Part shown: positions 35,021 to 43,887 of the stretch, piece by piece
How the letters are laid out: every line of letters begins with the position of its first letter
How positions within the stretch are numbered: the first letter of the stretch is position 1
Origin: Selenomonadales bacterium
Lineage (GTDB): Bacteria > Bacillota > Clostridia > Christensenellales > QALW01
NCBI GenBank assembly: GCA_003150515.1
Contig: QALW01000022.1
Coordinates: 1-64,000 of the forward strand
DNA length: 64,000 nucleotides
Direction of reading: 5' to 3'
The notes under the pieces: generated by a model
Database searches by the model: none
The model's input: the letters and a program-made list of their open reading frames with translations, nothing else
Told to the model about the DNA's origin: nothing
Program-made: the position numbers and the translations under genes

Positions 35021-35137
35021 AAAATGCCTCCGTTTATTTATTATCCGCTGTCCGGATACAGGCATTTTAATTTTATTGAGCCGGCAAGTCAATATGCCTG
35101 AGCGTCCAGGTTAATTTTGATGAAATGAATAGCAGCA

Positions 35138-35986
35138 TTAATGAAAGCGCTCGCTGTTTTTATATTCGGAAGGTGAAATGCCGTACAGCTTTTTGAATTG
35201 ATTAGTATAGCTGCTTATGCTTGAATATCCGTATTTCCGGGCTATTTGCTTTATGGAAACGCCCGCGCTCTGCAATTCGCGGCAGGATTGCCTTAAACGC
35301 AGGCGCCGCCAATAGCTGTAGGGCGTTATTCCTGTCGCTTCCTTAAAAAGCTTAATTATATATTCTTTAGTATAATGATATTGATGGGCAAGCTGGGATA
35401 GAGAAAAATTGGATTCTATATTGTTTTCCATATAATGAATCATATCTGAGGCTATAGACGTGTCTGCGCGAGCAGAATTGCTTTTGGAAGCAGTTAAAAG
35501 CATTTCAAACAGAATATGATTTAATAGGGCGGATTCCATTAATTCGGGTTCCTCCCAATTTCTATCTTCAAATTCCTTTATGCTGCTGTCTATTATATTA
35601 AGTCCGATATTGATATTATTATGCAGATTTAATATATCGTCAGTATATGCCTGCGCGGTTTCTCCCGTATAATGCATCCAATAGAATTCCCATTCACAGC
35701 CGCCTGCGGCGGCGTAGCTATGTTTTTGATTTTTGGGAATAATTACTGCGCTCCCCTGGAGAGCGGCGATATTCCTGTCCTCTATGTTTATAAGGCCTTT
35801 GCCCTTTCTGGTTAATAAGAGCAAATTAGTATCCAGTCCGCTCTGCCTTTGGATGTAATATAATTGGTTTACCTTATGCCAGCCCATATTCAAAATATGC
35901 GCCGCCGATTTATATCGCCCGGACGGACGGCCGGTATTATAAAATTTAACTTGTCCAAAATCTCCCGAAACGCTGTAATCCCGCAT
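35138..35986 (-). CDS. AraC-family transcription regulator
   Basis: 282 residues. The N-terminal cupin-type sensing domain (about 1-150) and a C-terminal double helix-turn-helix (FSLSQLAHQYHYTKEYIIKLF and ISSYTNQFKKLYGISPSEY) define a sugar-responsive AraC/XylS regulator. GGAGGT precedes the ATG at 35986. It likely activates the isomerase-like gene downstream in response to its sugar. Confidence 0.88.
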   Translation of the reverse strand: MRDYSVSGDFGQVKFYNTGRPSGRYKSAAHILNMGWHKVNQLYYIQRQSGLDTNLLLLTRKGKGLINIEDRNIAALQGSAVIIPKNQKHSYAAAGGCEWEFYWMHYTGETAQAYTDDILNLHNNINIGLNIIDSSIKEFEDRNWEEPELMESALLNHILFEMLLTASKSNSARADTSIASDMIHYMENNIESNFSLSQLAHQYHYTKEYIIKLFKEATGITPYSYWRRLRLRQSCRELQSAGVSIKQIARKYGYSSISSYTNQFKKLYGISPSEYKNSERFH

Positions 35987-36184
35987 TAGCGACCTCCGTT
36001 AAGGGTATAATAATTTAAGGCGGCGTTTCACAAAAGCGGATACGGCTTCTTTGCGGCGGTTTTGCGCCGCTGAAGCGCTGCGGGAATTTGGAATTCGCCG
36101 GAGAGCCCGCGTTCCAGCGCTTTATTCGGGCGCAGAACAGCTTTGCAAACGTCGCCGTGCGCTTCTTTAATGGCGCTGCCTTAA

Positions 36185-36250
36185 TACGCATTATATTATA
36201 GCAAATTGCGCAGATAATACAATCAAAACGCAATGCGTTTTTGTGGGAAT
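36185..36250. mobile_element. Back-to-back MITE end sequences
   Basis: TACGCATTATATTATAG (about 36185-36201) resembles a right end, and CAGATAATACAATCAAAACG then CAATGCGTTTTTGTGGGAATG (36211-36251) matches an inverted right end. They are remnants of one or two copies; the GC-rich hairpin-prone sequence at 36010-36180 may be the interior of one. No gene is supported in 35987-36309. Confidence 0.5.
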
Positions 36251-36309
36251 GCCCTTTTATATGGGAGAGCGGGGCTGTTGGCTGAAAATTTATTAATAAA
36301 AATCGTTTG

Positions 36310-36567
36310 TCAGCCTTTGCGCAGCCCCAGGCCGCTGACGTCCACTAAAATTACGTCCTCTCCGAATTTGCATATCTTATTCCAGGGGACGATAATATCC
36401 TTGCCCCCCTTGAAAATAGAAGTTATGCCGCATTGCCCCGGCACGACAATCGCTTCTATTTTTCCGCAGGAAACGTCTATGATTACATCGCATATGCAGC
36501 CCAGACGTTTGCCGTCGCATAGATTGACCACTTCTTTTTGCCGTAAGTCGGTATACCGTTCGCTCAT
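36310..36567 (-). CDS. YlmC/YmxH family PRC-barrel sporulation protein
   Basis: 85 residues of a single PRC barrel (RQKEVVNLCDGKRLGCICDV, then IEAIVVPG, IIVPWNKICKFGEDVILV). Members are found only in spore formers and are expressed in sporulation; molecular function unknown. The ATG follows GGAGGCG. Lies next to the two SASP genes but on the opposite strand. Confidence 0.85.
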   Translation of the reverse strand: MSERYTDLRQKEVVNLCDGKRLGCICDVIIDVSCGKIEAIVVPGQCGITSIFKGGKDIIVPWNKICKFGEDVILVDVSGLGLRKG

Positions 36568-36633
36568 ATTTTGCGCCTCCGTTCTGCTGTTTATTATATA
36601 TTGTATGCGGTTCTTTTTGTTTTATTGCTTTAG

Positions 36634-36788
36634 ACAATATAATCGGAGCGCAATTTGCTCAGGAAAGAGCGGTTTTTCGGCTTGCTCCGCTCAAGGCGGT
36701 CCCTCGGCGTTTCCGCGTCCTGCTCGTAGGCGGGATTGAAAAATATATTTTTTCTTGCGAACGTGCTGCGTTTTAATAATATTGTTTA
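36634..36788. mobile_element. MITE-like repeat, short copy
   Basis: Left end TAGACAATATAATCGGAGCG at 36634 and right end GCGTTTTAATAATATTGTTTA ending about 36788 (inverse of the family end). Interior GGTTTTTCGGCTTGCTCCGC...GCGTCCTGC matches the 24078 copy. About 155 bp, between ylmC and the SASP genes. Confidence 0.65.
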
Positions 36789-36873
36789 TTTAATTTGCTA
36801 CAAATTACCTGTAATATTTCTAAAATAATATAGCAAAATAATATCAGAAACTTCTTAAGGAGGTGAATTTTAA

Positions 36874-37068
36874 ATGGCGTCAAGCAATAAACTTGTGGTT
36901 CCCGAGGCGAAGCAGGCTATGGACAACTTCAAATATGAAGTGGCCAGCTCCATGGGAGTAAACCTTAAGCAGGGCTATAACGGCGATCTGACTGCAAAGC
37001 AGAACGGCAGCGTAGGCGGCGAGATGGTTCGCAGGATGATCGAGTCGTATCAGCGCGGCAACAAGTAA
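36874..37068 (+). CDS. Alpha/beta-type small acid-soluble spore protein
   Basis: 64 residues. NKLVVPEAKQAMDNFKYEVA and GSVGGEMVRRMIESYQ are the two conserved blocks that coat spore DNA; the GPR protease site is YEVASSMG. AAGGAGGTG precedes the ATG. First of a tandem pair. Confidence 0.95.
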   Translation: MASSNKLVVPEAKQAMDNFKYEVASSMGVNLKQGYNGDLTAKQNGSVGGEMVRRMIESYQRGNK

Positions 37069-37116
37069 GTTATATTATTGGAAAATAATAATTTTTAATC
37101 AGGAGGTGAAAAAGAA

Positions 37117-37311
37117 ATGGCTAGAAGCAATAAGCTGGTTGTACCCGAAGCTAAGCAGGCTATGAACAATCTCAAGAACGAGGTTGCCAAGCAGGTGGGA
37201 GTTAATCTCAAGCAGGGCTATAACGGCGATTTAACTTCCCGCGAGGCTGGTTCTATCGGCGGCGAGATGGTTAAGCGCATGATTGAATCCTATGAAAGAA
37301 CCTCTAAATAA
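37117..37311 (+). CDS. Alpha/beta-type small acid-soluble spore protein
   Basis: 64 residues, a close paralogue of the gene 48 bases upstream (NKLVVPEAKQAMNNLKNEVA, GSIGGEMVKRMIESYE). Strong AGGAGGTG site. The pair presumably shares a forespore promoter, not identifiable by eye. Confidence 0.95.
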   Translation: MARSNKLVVPEAKQAMNNLKNEVAKQVGVNLKQGYNGDLTSREAGSIGGEMVKRMIESYERTSK

Positions 37312-37327
37312 TCTTTAGAGAGGGTTA

Positions 37328-37387
37328 CGAAAATATTTATTATGAATATTTTCGCAAAGAGAAGCGGAAACGCTTCTCTTTTTTTTA
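37328..37387 (+). terminator. Tandem hairpins and terminator after SASP genes
   Basis: CGAAAATATT/AATATTTTCG (37328-37354), then AGAGAAGCG-GAAA-CGCTTCTCT (37358-37379) followed by T8. The second is a classic intrinsic terminator with a GNRA-type loop. Confidence 0.9.
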
Positions 37388-37523
37388 TCATTTTTAAAAA
37401 GGTGCGATGTTTCTAAAAGTTAGTTTTGTGCTAATTTAATATGCGAAAAAGATAGGTTTGAGCATTTACTATTTCATAAAAAACAGTTAAAATATTATTA
37501 ATACAATGAAAGGGGATATGCAA

Positions 37524-39029
37524 ATGAAAAAGTTTCTTGGCGTTCTTTTATCTGTATGCCTGCTGCTGGGCCTGACGGCTTTTCCGGCGGCCGCTTCGGG
37601 AGAAACGTCTGATAGAGTGATGTTCGTTCAATGCGACACTCAAAATATGACGGCGAATTTTTATTTTACTCCCAATCCAGGAGCGTACTGGTCGGAAATG
37701 GGAATCTATACAGAGCCTCAGGATGGCTGGGATCAGGATTCGTCCGGCAAATTAGTAAGGCTTTCCAATATTGTTCCCAGTTCTCTTTGGAGAGTGGGCC
37801 CCAGCTCTATGACTGACGGGGACGGCAAGGTAAATGGCACGCAGATATTGGACAGTCATTTTGAATTTACCGCAGGCGTTACATATTACGTTTATATGTG
37901 CTATTACGATGGCGCGAATTGGAACGTTATACCTGACTATTATTCCTTCGTATTTGAAGACGGCCCGGCTGACGGCGACGTTTTTGACGAAGATCAGCTT
38001 GTCCTTCACGCCGATATGAATAACACTAAAATTACTACCGACGCGGGCGCCGGCTCATTTTTTGAAGTGACGTTTGATTCTATCTATGCTTCGGGCACTC
38101 CTGACGACGGCTGCTACAGGCGTGATTTTAATCAGAATGTTAAGAGAAACGCTTCCAGCACAGTTCTGGGTATTGACAATAACGGCGGAGAAATCGGAAT
38201 CAGTTTTCAGGGATACCGCTGGAATGGAGGCGGGACTGACGAAAACTTCTATTTTACCGGTGAGGCAGAGGGCTGCGACGGCATATATCTTATCAGCAAG
38301 ACGGGCGAAACTGCAAGGGCGGAAGTAGAATATTCCCTTTACCGCTATCAGGTTATCATTCCCGCGGGCTTTGACGGCTATGTGAGCATACCCAACACCC
38401 GCATAGGCAAGGGAAATTCCGAAGAGAGCGTGGGCAATTATGACCACAGCGCTGATCAATACATACTTTACTGGTCTCCCTCGCTGTTTGTTCAAACTAA
38501 GACGGCGGACGCCGCGGACGTTAATTTTAACGCCTTCGGCAGCCTGTTCTATAAGGTTGGAGAGAACGCGCCGGTTCCCGGGGATGACGCCGCCGACCAA
38601 ATAGAAGAGCTCCTTGGAGAGCTTCCTGAAAGCATAAATGCCGCTAATATGCAGTCGGTTAAGGAAACTCTGGACGCTGTTAGCGAGCTTTTAACGGCTA
38701 ATCCTGATTTGGAGGAACAGTTTGCCGCTCAATATCAGGCTGCGCTGAGCGCTTATAATGCCGTTGCCGCCGTTGTGGCCGATATGGACGAGGCTATTGC
38801 TGATTTGGCTGACGCTGAGATGAACGAGGCCAACGAGGCCGCCTGGAAAGAGGCGATAAAAGAGCTTTATTCCATAATAGCTTCGGCTGAGGAGGACGGC
38901 GTGGACGTTTCCGGCCTTAAGGAAGAAGCGGACGCTTACGCCGCGGATTTTGCAAAAGCTTACGGCTATGCCTGGAATACCGTTAAGCCCGGCATACCGG
39001 TGATTTTGGTATTCTGGCCGCCGCTTTAG
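37524..39029 (+). CDS. Secreted surface protein with C-terminal anchor lost by frameshift
   Basis: 501 residues as read, from the ATG at 37524 (AGGGG upstream). Signal peptide ending AAASG; an N-terminal domain with TYYVYMCYYDGANW shared with the protein at 51870; a jelly-roll-like middle (YQVIIPAGFDGYVSIPN) shared with 7425 and 15113; and an Ala/Glu-rich helical C-terminal part. The frame ends abruptly at PGIPVILVFWPPL. Reading one base back from 38999 gives GDFGILAAALAAAAGSGAIA then LRRKRR and stop at 39077-39079, an anchor just like that at 51870. The native gene probably ran to 39079; a 1-base loss or sequencing error truncates it. Confidence 0.75.
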   Translation: MKKFLGVLLSVCLLLGLTAFPAAASGETSDRVMFVQCDTQNMTANFYFTPNPGAYWSEMGIYTEPQDGWDQDSSGKLVRLSNIVPSSLWRVGPSSMTDGDGKVNGTQILDSHFEFTAGVTYYVYMCYYDGANWNVIPDYYSFVFEDGPADGDVFDEDQLVLHADMNNTKITTDAGAGSFFEVTFDSIYASGTPDDGCYRRDFNQNVKRNASSTVLGIDNNGGEIGISFQGYRWNGGGTDENFYFTGEAEGCDGIYLISKTGETARAEVEYSLYRYQVIIPAGFDGYVSIPNTRIGKGNSEESVGNYDHSADQYILYWSPSLFVQTKTADAADVNFNAFGSLFYKVGENAPVPGDDAADQIEELLGELPESINAANMQSVKETLDAVSELLTANPDLEEQFAAQYQAALSAYNAVAAVVADMDEAIADLADAEMNEANEAAWKEAIKELYSIIASAEEDGVDVSGLKEEADAYAADFAKAYGYAWNTVKPGIPVILVFWPPL

Positions 39030-39098
39030 CCGCTGCCGCCGGTTCGGGCGCGATTGCTTTAAGAAGAAAGAGAAGATAAATTCTTTTCCGCTATATGT

Positions 39099-39157
39099 AA
39101 GGAGCCGTCTGAGCCAAAATGCAGCTGCGATTGCGCGTTCAGAACGGCTCCTTTTTT
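39099..39157 (+). terminator. Terminator after the surface protein
   Basis: AAGGAGCCGT (39099-39108) and ACGGCTCCTT (39144-39153) pair, extended by CTGA/TCAG, with T6. The 20 bases after the shifted stop at 39079 match a normal gene end. Confidence 0.85.
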
Positions 39158-39184
39158 AATTATGAAAGGTTATTGGAGGGCTAT

Positions 39185-40633
39185 ATGGGCAAATTATTCC
39201 GCAAACTATCCGCGTTAGTTTTTTCTGTTATTCCTTTTTCCGAATGCCAAGCTGAAAAAGACGAAGCCCATTTTTCCGTTATGAGCAATCAAGACAATGC
39301 GCAGGGAGAAAAAATGCTCTTGGGGACATGGGTGGCGTATTGCAATATGAATGCCGGCCGGCTTTCTATGGAAGAGCAAACTGCGCGCTTTAAAGACGCC
39401 GGCTTGAATTTTATTATTTACGGAGCCTGGATTAACGATGATAAAGAACCGGTTAAACGCAATTTATCTGATGTAAACTGGTGGAAACATGTGGATTCCG
39501 TTATGGGCAGATACGGAATGAAATATCTTTTCGGCTCCGCCGCGGCAGGTGCTAACACTATAGCCAACGTGCCCGGCTCCATAGAAAATAATCTGAAAGA
39601 AGAAGCGGTCAGAAATGCTGAAAATATAGTTCCGCAGCTTCAGAATTGCAATGGATTTGTAGTGCTGGACGAGCCCCGGGGCTCTCAGCTTGGTTTGGTG
39701 GGCAAGGCGTGCAGAGAATATGCCGGCATAAAAAAAGGAATATATCCCTTTGTAAATCTTTTTCCCAGCGTTGTTGCGGGATTAATTGGCTGGGAGGGCA
39801 TATGCGGCTCCTATCAAAACTATTTTGAAGAATTTATTGCTTCGGCGGGCAAAGAAAATTTAGAGTATATCAGCCACGACAGCTATCCTTTTAACGCGGA
39901 CAGCACGGACTTCAGCTTTTATAATGATTTGGAGGTAATGCGGAAAACGGGTTTGAAATACGGACTCAAAACTCACGGCTTTCCGCAGCTATGCGCCTGG
40001 GAGGGCAAAAGAATGCCCAATATAAACGAGGTGCGCTGGAATTGTTATTCTTATCTTGCGTATGGTTTTAAAGCGCTTACATATTTTAATTATACTATGT
40101 GGATGGGCGAAAATTGCTTTGACGGCCTTATTGATAATCAAACGGGAGAAGTGCGTCATCCTGAACTTTGGGAAGAGGTTAAAAAGCTTAATTATCAAAT
40201 GCTGGCCGCAAGCGATATAATATTAAATGTTGACTGTATTTTAGCGGGGCATACTACTCTTGATAATATTCCCGGTTTTATGGCAGGCTCTTCCATTGAG
40301 CAGCCGCGGGTTGTTTCTGAATTGCCTGAACATTCGTTAATTAGCGCTCCCGAAGGGGCCGATCTGATAATATCATATTTTAAGGCTAAGGATAACTCGG
40401 AGCCTTACGTCATGCTATTTAATAAATCTTTTGATAAAACAGTGGATAATATGACTTTTACCCTGGACAAGAACGGCGGAATTGCTTATTTGGAGGCATT
40501 TATTCCCGATAATAAGCAATATGAGAGAATAGAAATTATAAATAATTCCTTTAATTATTCGCTTAAACAAGGAGAAGGCGTATTTATACGTTTGGGCGGA
40601 GATATTGATATTGATAAATATTCCGCTCTGTAA
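39185..40633 (+). CDS. TIM-barrel glycosidase-like secreted protein
   Basis: 482 residues from the ATG at 39185 after GGAGG. The N-terminus is basic and hydrophobic (a short signal-like segment of about 20 residues, no clear lipobox). The rest has the rhythm of an (alpha/beta)8 barrel with acidic motifs at strand ends (FVVLDEP, YISHDSYPF, CAWEGKR) and a C-terminal beta domain (PYVMLFNKSFDKT). This resembles GH42/GH-A type beta-galactosidase-like proteins, but I cannot assign a family or substrate. A single-gene unit. Confidence 0.6.
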   Translation: MGKLFRKLSALVFSVIPFSECQAEKDEAHFSVMSNQDNAQGEKMLLGTWVAYCNMNAGRLSMEEQTARFKDAGLNFIIYGAWINDDKEPVKRNLSDVNWWKHVDSVMGRYGMKYLFGSAAAGANTIANVPGSIENNLKEEAVRNAENIVPQLQNCNGFVVLDEPRGSQLGLVGKACREYAGIKKGIYPFVNLFPSVVAGLIGWEGICGSYQNYFEEFIASAGKENLEYISHDSYPFNADSTDFSFYNDLEVMRKTGLKYGLKTHGFPQLCAWEGKRMPNINEVRWNCYSYLAYGFKALTYFNYTMWMGENCFDGLIDNQTGEVRHPELWEEVKKLNYQMLAASDIILNVDCILAGHTTLDNIPGFMAGSSIEQPRVVSELPEHSLISAPEGADLIISYFKAKDNSEPYVMLFNKSFDKTVDNMTFTLDKNGGIAYLEAFIPDNKQYERIEIINNSFNYSLKQGEGVFIRLGGDIDIDKYSAL

Positions 40634-40687
40634 TTGATTTTTAAGTTTGGATAATTCTTAAAAAGGGCAGTCTGTTTGAGCAGATTG

Positions 40688-40872
40688 CCCGTTATTTTAT
40701 TTTAACGCCCAAAGGGGGGCGGCGCGGCGGGCGGCTTTTCCGCCCGTCGGCTTTATCCCTGCTAAGGAAAAGTCAGCTTTTCCTTAAACGGGATAAAGCA
40801 TAATTTCAGCGTCCCGCAGGGACGCTGAAATCCCGCGCCGCCCCCCTTTGGGCGTTAAAATAAAACAACGGG
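40688..40872. repeat. Cloverleaf-like palindrome
   Basis: Outer arms 40688-40727 and 40833-40872 pair over 40 bp with one mismatch (TTTTAACGCCCAAAGGGGGG core). Inside: CGGGCGG/CCGCCCG (40728-40746), CTTTATCCC/GGGATAAAG enclosing AAGGAAAAG/CTTTTCCTT (40751-40798), and TTTCAGCGTCCC/GGGACGCTGAAA (40804-40830). It fills most of the gap before nusB. Confidence 0.9.
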
Positions 40873-41011
40873 CTTGCATTAAGACGGATGCAGCCTGAAA
40901 ATCTTTATATAAATCCATTGTAAAATTTGCGGAATTGTGTTAATATGTCAGACGTGGCTGTTTCAAGAACAGTTTTTAGCGTTATTTATTATTTTATAAA
41001 GGAGCTGTAAA

Positions 41012-41410
41012 ATGGGGCGTGTAGAAGCCAGGGAAATTGCATTTAAGCTGCTGTTTGAATCGTCTTTTAATCATCAGACGCCGCCCGAGGGGTATTTGGC
41101 GCTGTTTGAGCCGGTGCAGCTTACGGACGCCGATTTGCTTTATATTCAAAGCGTATTGGACAGCTTTAATTTTAATAAGGCCCAGATTGATCAAATGATT
41201 GCCCGAAAGCTGGTTGCCTGGACGCCTGAACGCCTTCCGCGCACAGATATGGCCATATTGCGGCTGGCGGTGTGCGAAATGCTTTTTATTAACGACGTTC
41301 CGCCCAAAGCGTCTATCGATCAGGCTGTAGAATTGGCCAAAAAATATTGCAATGATAAATCCCCGTCTTATATTAACGGCATTCTGAACGCTTGTTTTAA
41401 GGAGTTATGA
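41012..41410 (+). CDS. nusB: Transcription antitermination factor NusB
   Basis: 132 residues, all-helical: AREIAFKLLFESSF at the start, then LPRTDMAILRLAVCEMLF and NDVPPKASIDQAVELAKKY. It works in rRNA antitermination with NusE/S10. First of a coupled run (overlaps the next gene by 4 bases). Confidence 0.95.
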   Translation: MGRVEAREIAFKLLFESSFNHQTPPEGYLALFEPVQLTDADLLYIQSVLDSFNFNKAQIDQMIARKLVAWTPERLPRTDMAILRLAVCEMLFINDVPPKASIDQAVELAKKYCNDKSPSYINGILNACFKEL

Positions 41411-42366
41411 TATTTTTAGGCATTGATACAAGTTGTTATACTACTTCCATAGCGGCTGTGGATGAAAACGGAAACGTGCTCTCAGATCAGCGCAAGCTGC
41501 TTAATGTGCCTGATGGCCAGCGCGGCCTCAGGCAGAGCGAGGGATTCTATCAGCACGTTAACGCTCTGCCCACTCTCTATGAAAAGCTGTTGGGCGAAAT
41601 TGACGAGAGGCCCCAATGCATATGCGTGAGCGCTACGCCAAGAGCATGCCAGGGTTCGTATATGCCCGTGTTTTATGCGGGCGTGCGCATGGCCGAGATG
41701 GTATCCCAGGCCCTGGGAATCAAGCTTTATATGTCCGACCATCAGCGGGGGCATGTAATGGCCGCGCTAAGCGGATGTGCGCTTAAGCAGGATAAATTTA
41801 TTGCGGTTCATCTTTCGGGGGGTACAACCGAAATATTAAATGTGGAAATAATGAAGAATCAGCCTGAATGCGCCCTTATATCGGGTACGGGAGATATAAG
41901 CGCGGGCCAGCTTTTGGACAGGCTGGGAGTCAAAATGGGCTTTTCCTTTCCGGCGGGCAGATTTATGGATGAATTGGCCATATCTCACGAGGGCAGGCGC
42001 ATACGCATTCCTTCTTATGCGGATTCTGAAAAATGCAGCTTTTCGGGCACTGAGACGGCGGCGCTGAGGGCGCTTAATAACGGAGTGGATAAAACCACGG
42101 TGGCCGAGGGAGTTATGTTTGCCGTATGCGAAGCGCTGTCTAAGCTTATATATAACGCGGCGTTAAAAACGGGAGTGTTTGACGTGCTTATAACCGGGGG
42201 CGTTGCTTCGAGCAAATATCTCAGGGCGCATCTTCAAAGCATTCTGGGAGAACAGTATGCGGGTATAAAGGTATATTTTACTCAGCCGCGTCTGAGCTCG
42301 GATAACGCCGTGGGCACAGCGCTGCTGGCCAGGGCGCGATATACATATCTCACCAAAGGCGAATAA
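41407..42366 (+). CDS. TsaD/Kae1-like paralogue (not canonical TsaD)
   Basis: 319 residues of the ASKHA glycoprotease-like fold: LGIDTSCYTTSIA at the N-terminus, metal histidines in DHQRGHVMAAL, nucleotide loop LSGGTTEIL and a C-terminal ITGGVASSKYLR. Canonical TsaD has HMEGH and VSGGHT, so key residues differ. The gene occurs between nusB and xseA in many Clostridia; its role is unknown. Likely ATP-binding and not the t6A enzyme. Confidence 0.8.
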   Translation: MIFLGIDTSCYTTSIAAVDENGNVLSDQRKLLNVPDGQRGLRQSEGFYQHVNALPTLYEKLLGEIDERPQCICVSATPRACQGSYMPVFYAGVRMAEMVSQALGIKLYMSDHQRGHVMAALSGCALKQDKFIAVHLSGGTTEILNVEIMKNQPECALISGTGDISAGQLLDRLGVKMGFSFPAGRFMDELAISHEGRRIRIPSYADSEKCSFSGTETAALRALNNGVDKTTVAEGVMFAVCEALSKLIYNAALKTGVFDVLITGGVASSKYLRAHLQSILGEQYAGIKVYFTQPRLSSDNAVGTALLARARYTYLTKGE

Positions 42367-42368
42367 TT

Positions 42369-43568
42369 ATGTATCATAGAAGCATAAGCGTTACTGAATT
42401 GAATAATTATACAAACAGCCTGCTGAAAGAAGATCCTGTTTTAAGCGGGATTTCAGTAACGGGCGAGATTGCCGGCTATAAGAGGCATAGCTCCGGGCAT
42501 ATCTATTTTACTCTTAAGGATTCATCCGCGGCCGTCAACTGTTCCTATTTCAGGCAGTATAATTATGCTCTGGAATTTGATTTGCGGGACGGAATGCTTG
42601 TTGAGGTTGTGGCTGACGCCGGCATCTATGAAAGAGACGGCAAATTTCAGCTCTATGTTTACGGGGTTAAGCAGGCCGGCAGGGGAGATATATTGCTTAA
42701 GCTGGAGGAGCTTAAAAAACGGCTTGAGGCGGAGGGGCTTTTTGACCAGGAGCAAAAGCGTCCTCTGCCTTATTTTGCAAGCAGAATCGGGGTTGTTACT
42801 TCTCCTACCGGAGCGGTTATACGGGATATTATAAACGTATCCCGCAGGCGCTTTAATAATGTCGGCATTCTGCTGGCGCCTGTGCTGGTGCAGGGAGATG
42901 GAGCGCCTGAGAGTATTGCGCGCGGAATAAAATATATAGGCACTCAGGATGTGGACGTAGTCATAGTAGGGCGGGGAGGCGGCTCGGTAGAGGATTTATG
43001 GGCCTTTAACAGCGAAGAGGTAGTACGCGCCATAAGAGACTGCCCTGCGCCTGTTATTTCTGCCGTAGGCCACGAAACTGATTATACTTTGGCCGACCTT
43101 GCGGCGGATATGCGCGCCCCTACGCCCAGCGCTGCGGCCGAGCTGGCCGTTAAAGAACGCTCTGAACTTGAACAGGAGCTGGCTGGATACGGCCGCAGGG
43201 CGCTTAGAGCGGCTCAAAATGGCTTGAACGGGGCGGCTCAAAGAATTAAGCTGATCAGACGCAGCTTGGATCTGCTTAATCCGCAGGGGCTGGTTATATC
43301 CAGGCGAAAAGAATTGGAAGGATATGGCCAAAGACTGATTAAATGTTTGGACGCCCGGCTGAACGGTTCCGAGCTGCGCCTGGAGGCGCTTAAAGGGCGA
43401 GCCCAGGCGGTGAATCCGCTTAACGTGCTTTCCAGGGGATATGCGCTGGTATACGAGGGGGAAAGGCTTATAAAGGGACCGGAGCAGGTGGAAAAGGGCG
43501 CCTTGCTGGATATAAGGCTGGCCGGAGGCGTGCTGAGGGCCAAGGCTGTTAAGTCAGAGGAGGATTAA
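42369..43568 (+). CDS. xseA: Exodeoxyribonuclease VII large subunit
   Basis: 399 residues. An N-terminal OB fold (VTGEIAGYKRHSSGHIYFTLK), the catalytic region with GVVTSPTGAVIRDI and VGRGGGSVEDLWAFN, then APTPSAAAEL and the helical C-terminus. It degrades single-stranded DNA together with XseB, 77 bases downstream. Confidence 0.95.
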   Translation: MYHRSISVTELNNYTNSLLKEDPVLSGISVTGEIAGYKRHSSGHIYFTLKDSSAAVNCSYFRQYNYALEFDLRDGMLVEVVADAGIYERDGKFQLYVYGVKQAGRGDILLKLEELKKRLEAEGLFDQEQKRPLPYFASRIGVVTSPTGAVIRDIINVSRRRFNNVGILLAPVLVQGDGAPESIARGIKYIGTQDVDVVIVGRGGGSVEDLWAFNSEEVVRAIRDCPAPVISAVGHETDYTLADLAADMRAPTPSAAAELAVKERSELEQELAGYGRRALRAAQNGLNGAAQRIKLIRRSLDLLNPQGLVISRRKELEGYGQRLIKCLDARLNGSELRLEALKGRAQAVNPLNVLSRGYALVYEGERLIKGPEQVEKGALLDIRLAGGVLRAKAVKSEED

Positions 43569-43644
43569 GCGGGACGTTAGTCCGGGCTTTTGGATAAATT
43601 ATAATTGCGGAATACGTTTTTTATGCGGAGAGAGGCGGAATAAG

Positions 43645-43887
43645 ATGAAATTAAATTTTGAGCAGTCAATGGAAAAGCTGGAGGAATTAATTTCCGAATT
43701 AGAGCAGGGAACTTTATCTCTTGAGGATTCTATAAAGGCCTCAGAACAGGCGGCTAAGCTGATTATAGACTGTGAAAAATATCTGAGCCAATGCCAGGGC
43801 AAGCTGGAAATCCTTAAGAAGGAGGACGGGCTGCTTGCAATTGGGCAGTTTGACGCTGAGGAGGAAAACGAGCATGAGCTGCTTTAA
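43645..43887 (+). CDS. xseB: Exodeoxyribonuclease VII small subunit
   Basis: 80 residues, mostly one helical hairpin (FEQSMEKLEELISELEQGTLSLEDSIKA is the family core, given here only as location 5-33). It ends inside the start of ispA (14-base overlap). Confidence 0.92.
   Translation: MKLNFEQSMEKLEELISELEQGTLSLEDSIKASEQAAKLIIDCEKYLSQCQGKLEILKKEDGLLAIGQFDAEEENEHELL

Noticed and set aside
36015..36739. Two small frames starting near 36233 in opposite directions
   Set aside because: Both begin in MITE end sequence; the plus-strand one runs antisense through ylmC.
43835..43873. Earlier start for ispA
   Set aside because: It needs a TTG without a ribosome site and lies deep in xseB; the ATG at 43874 fits the family start.
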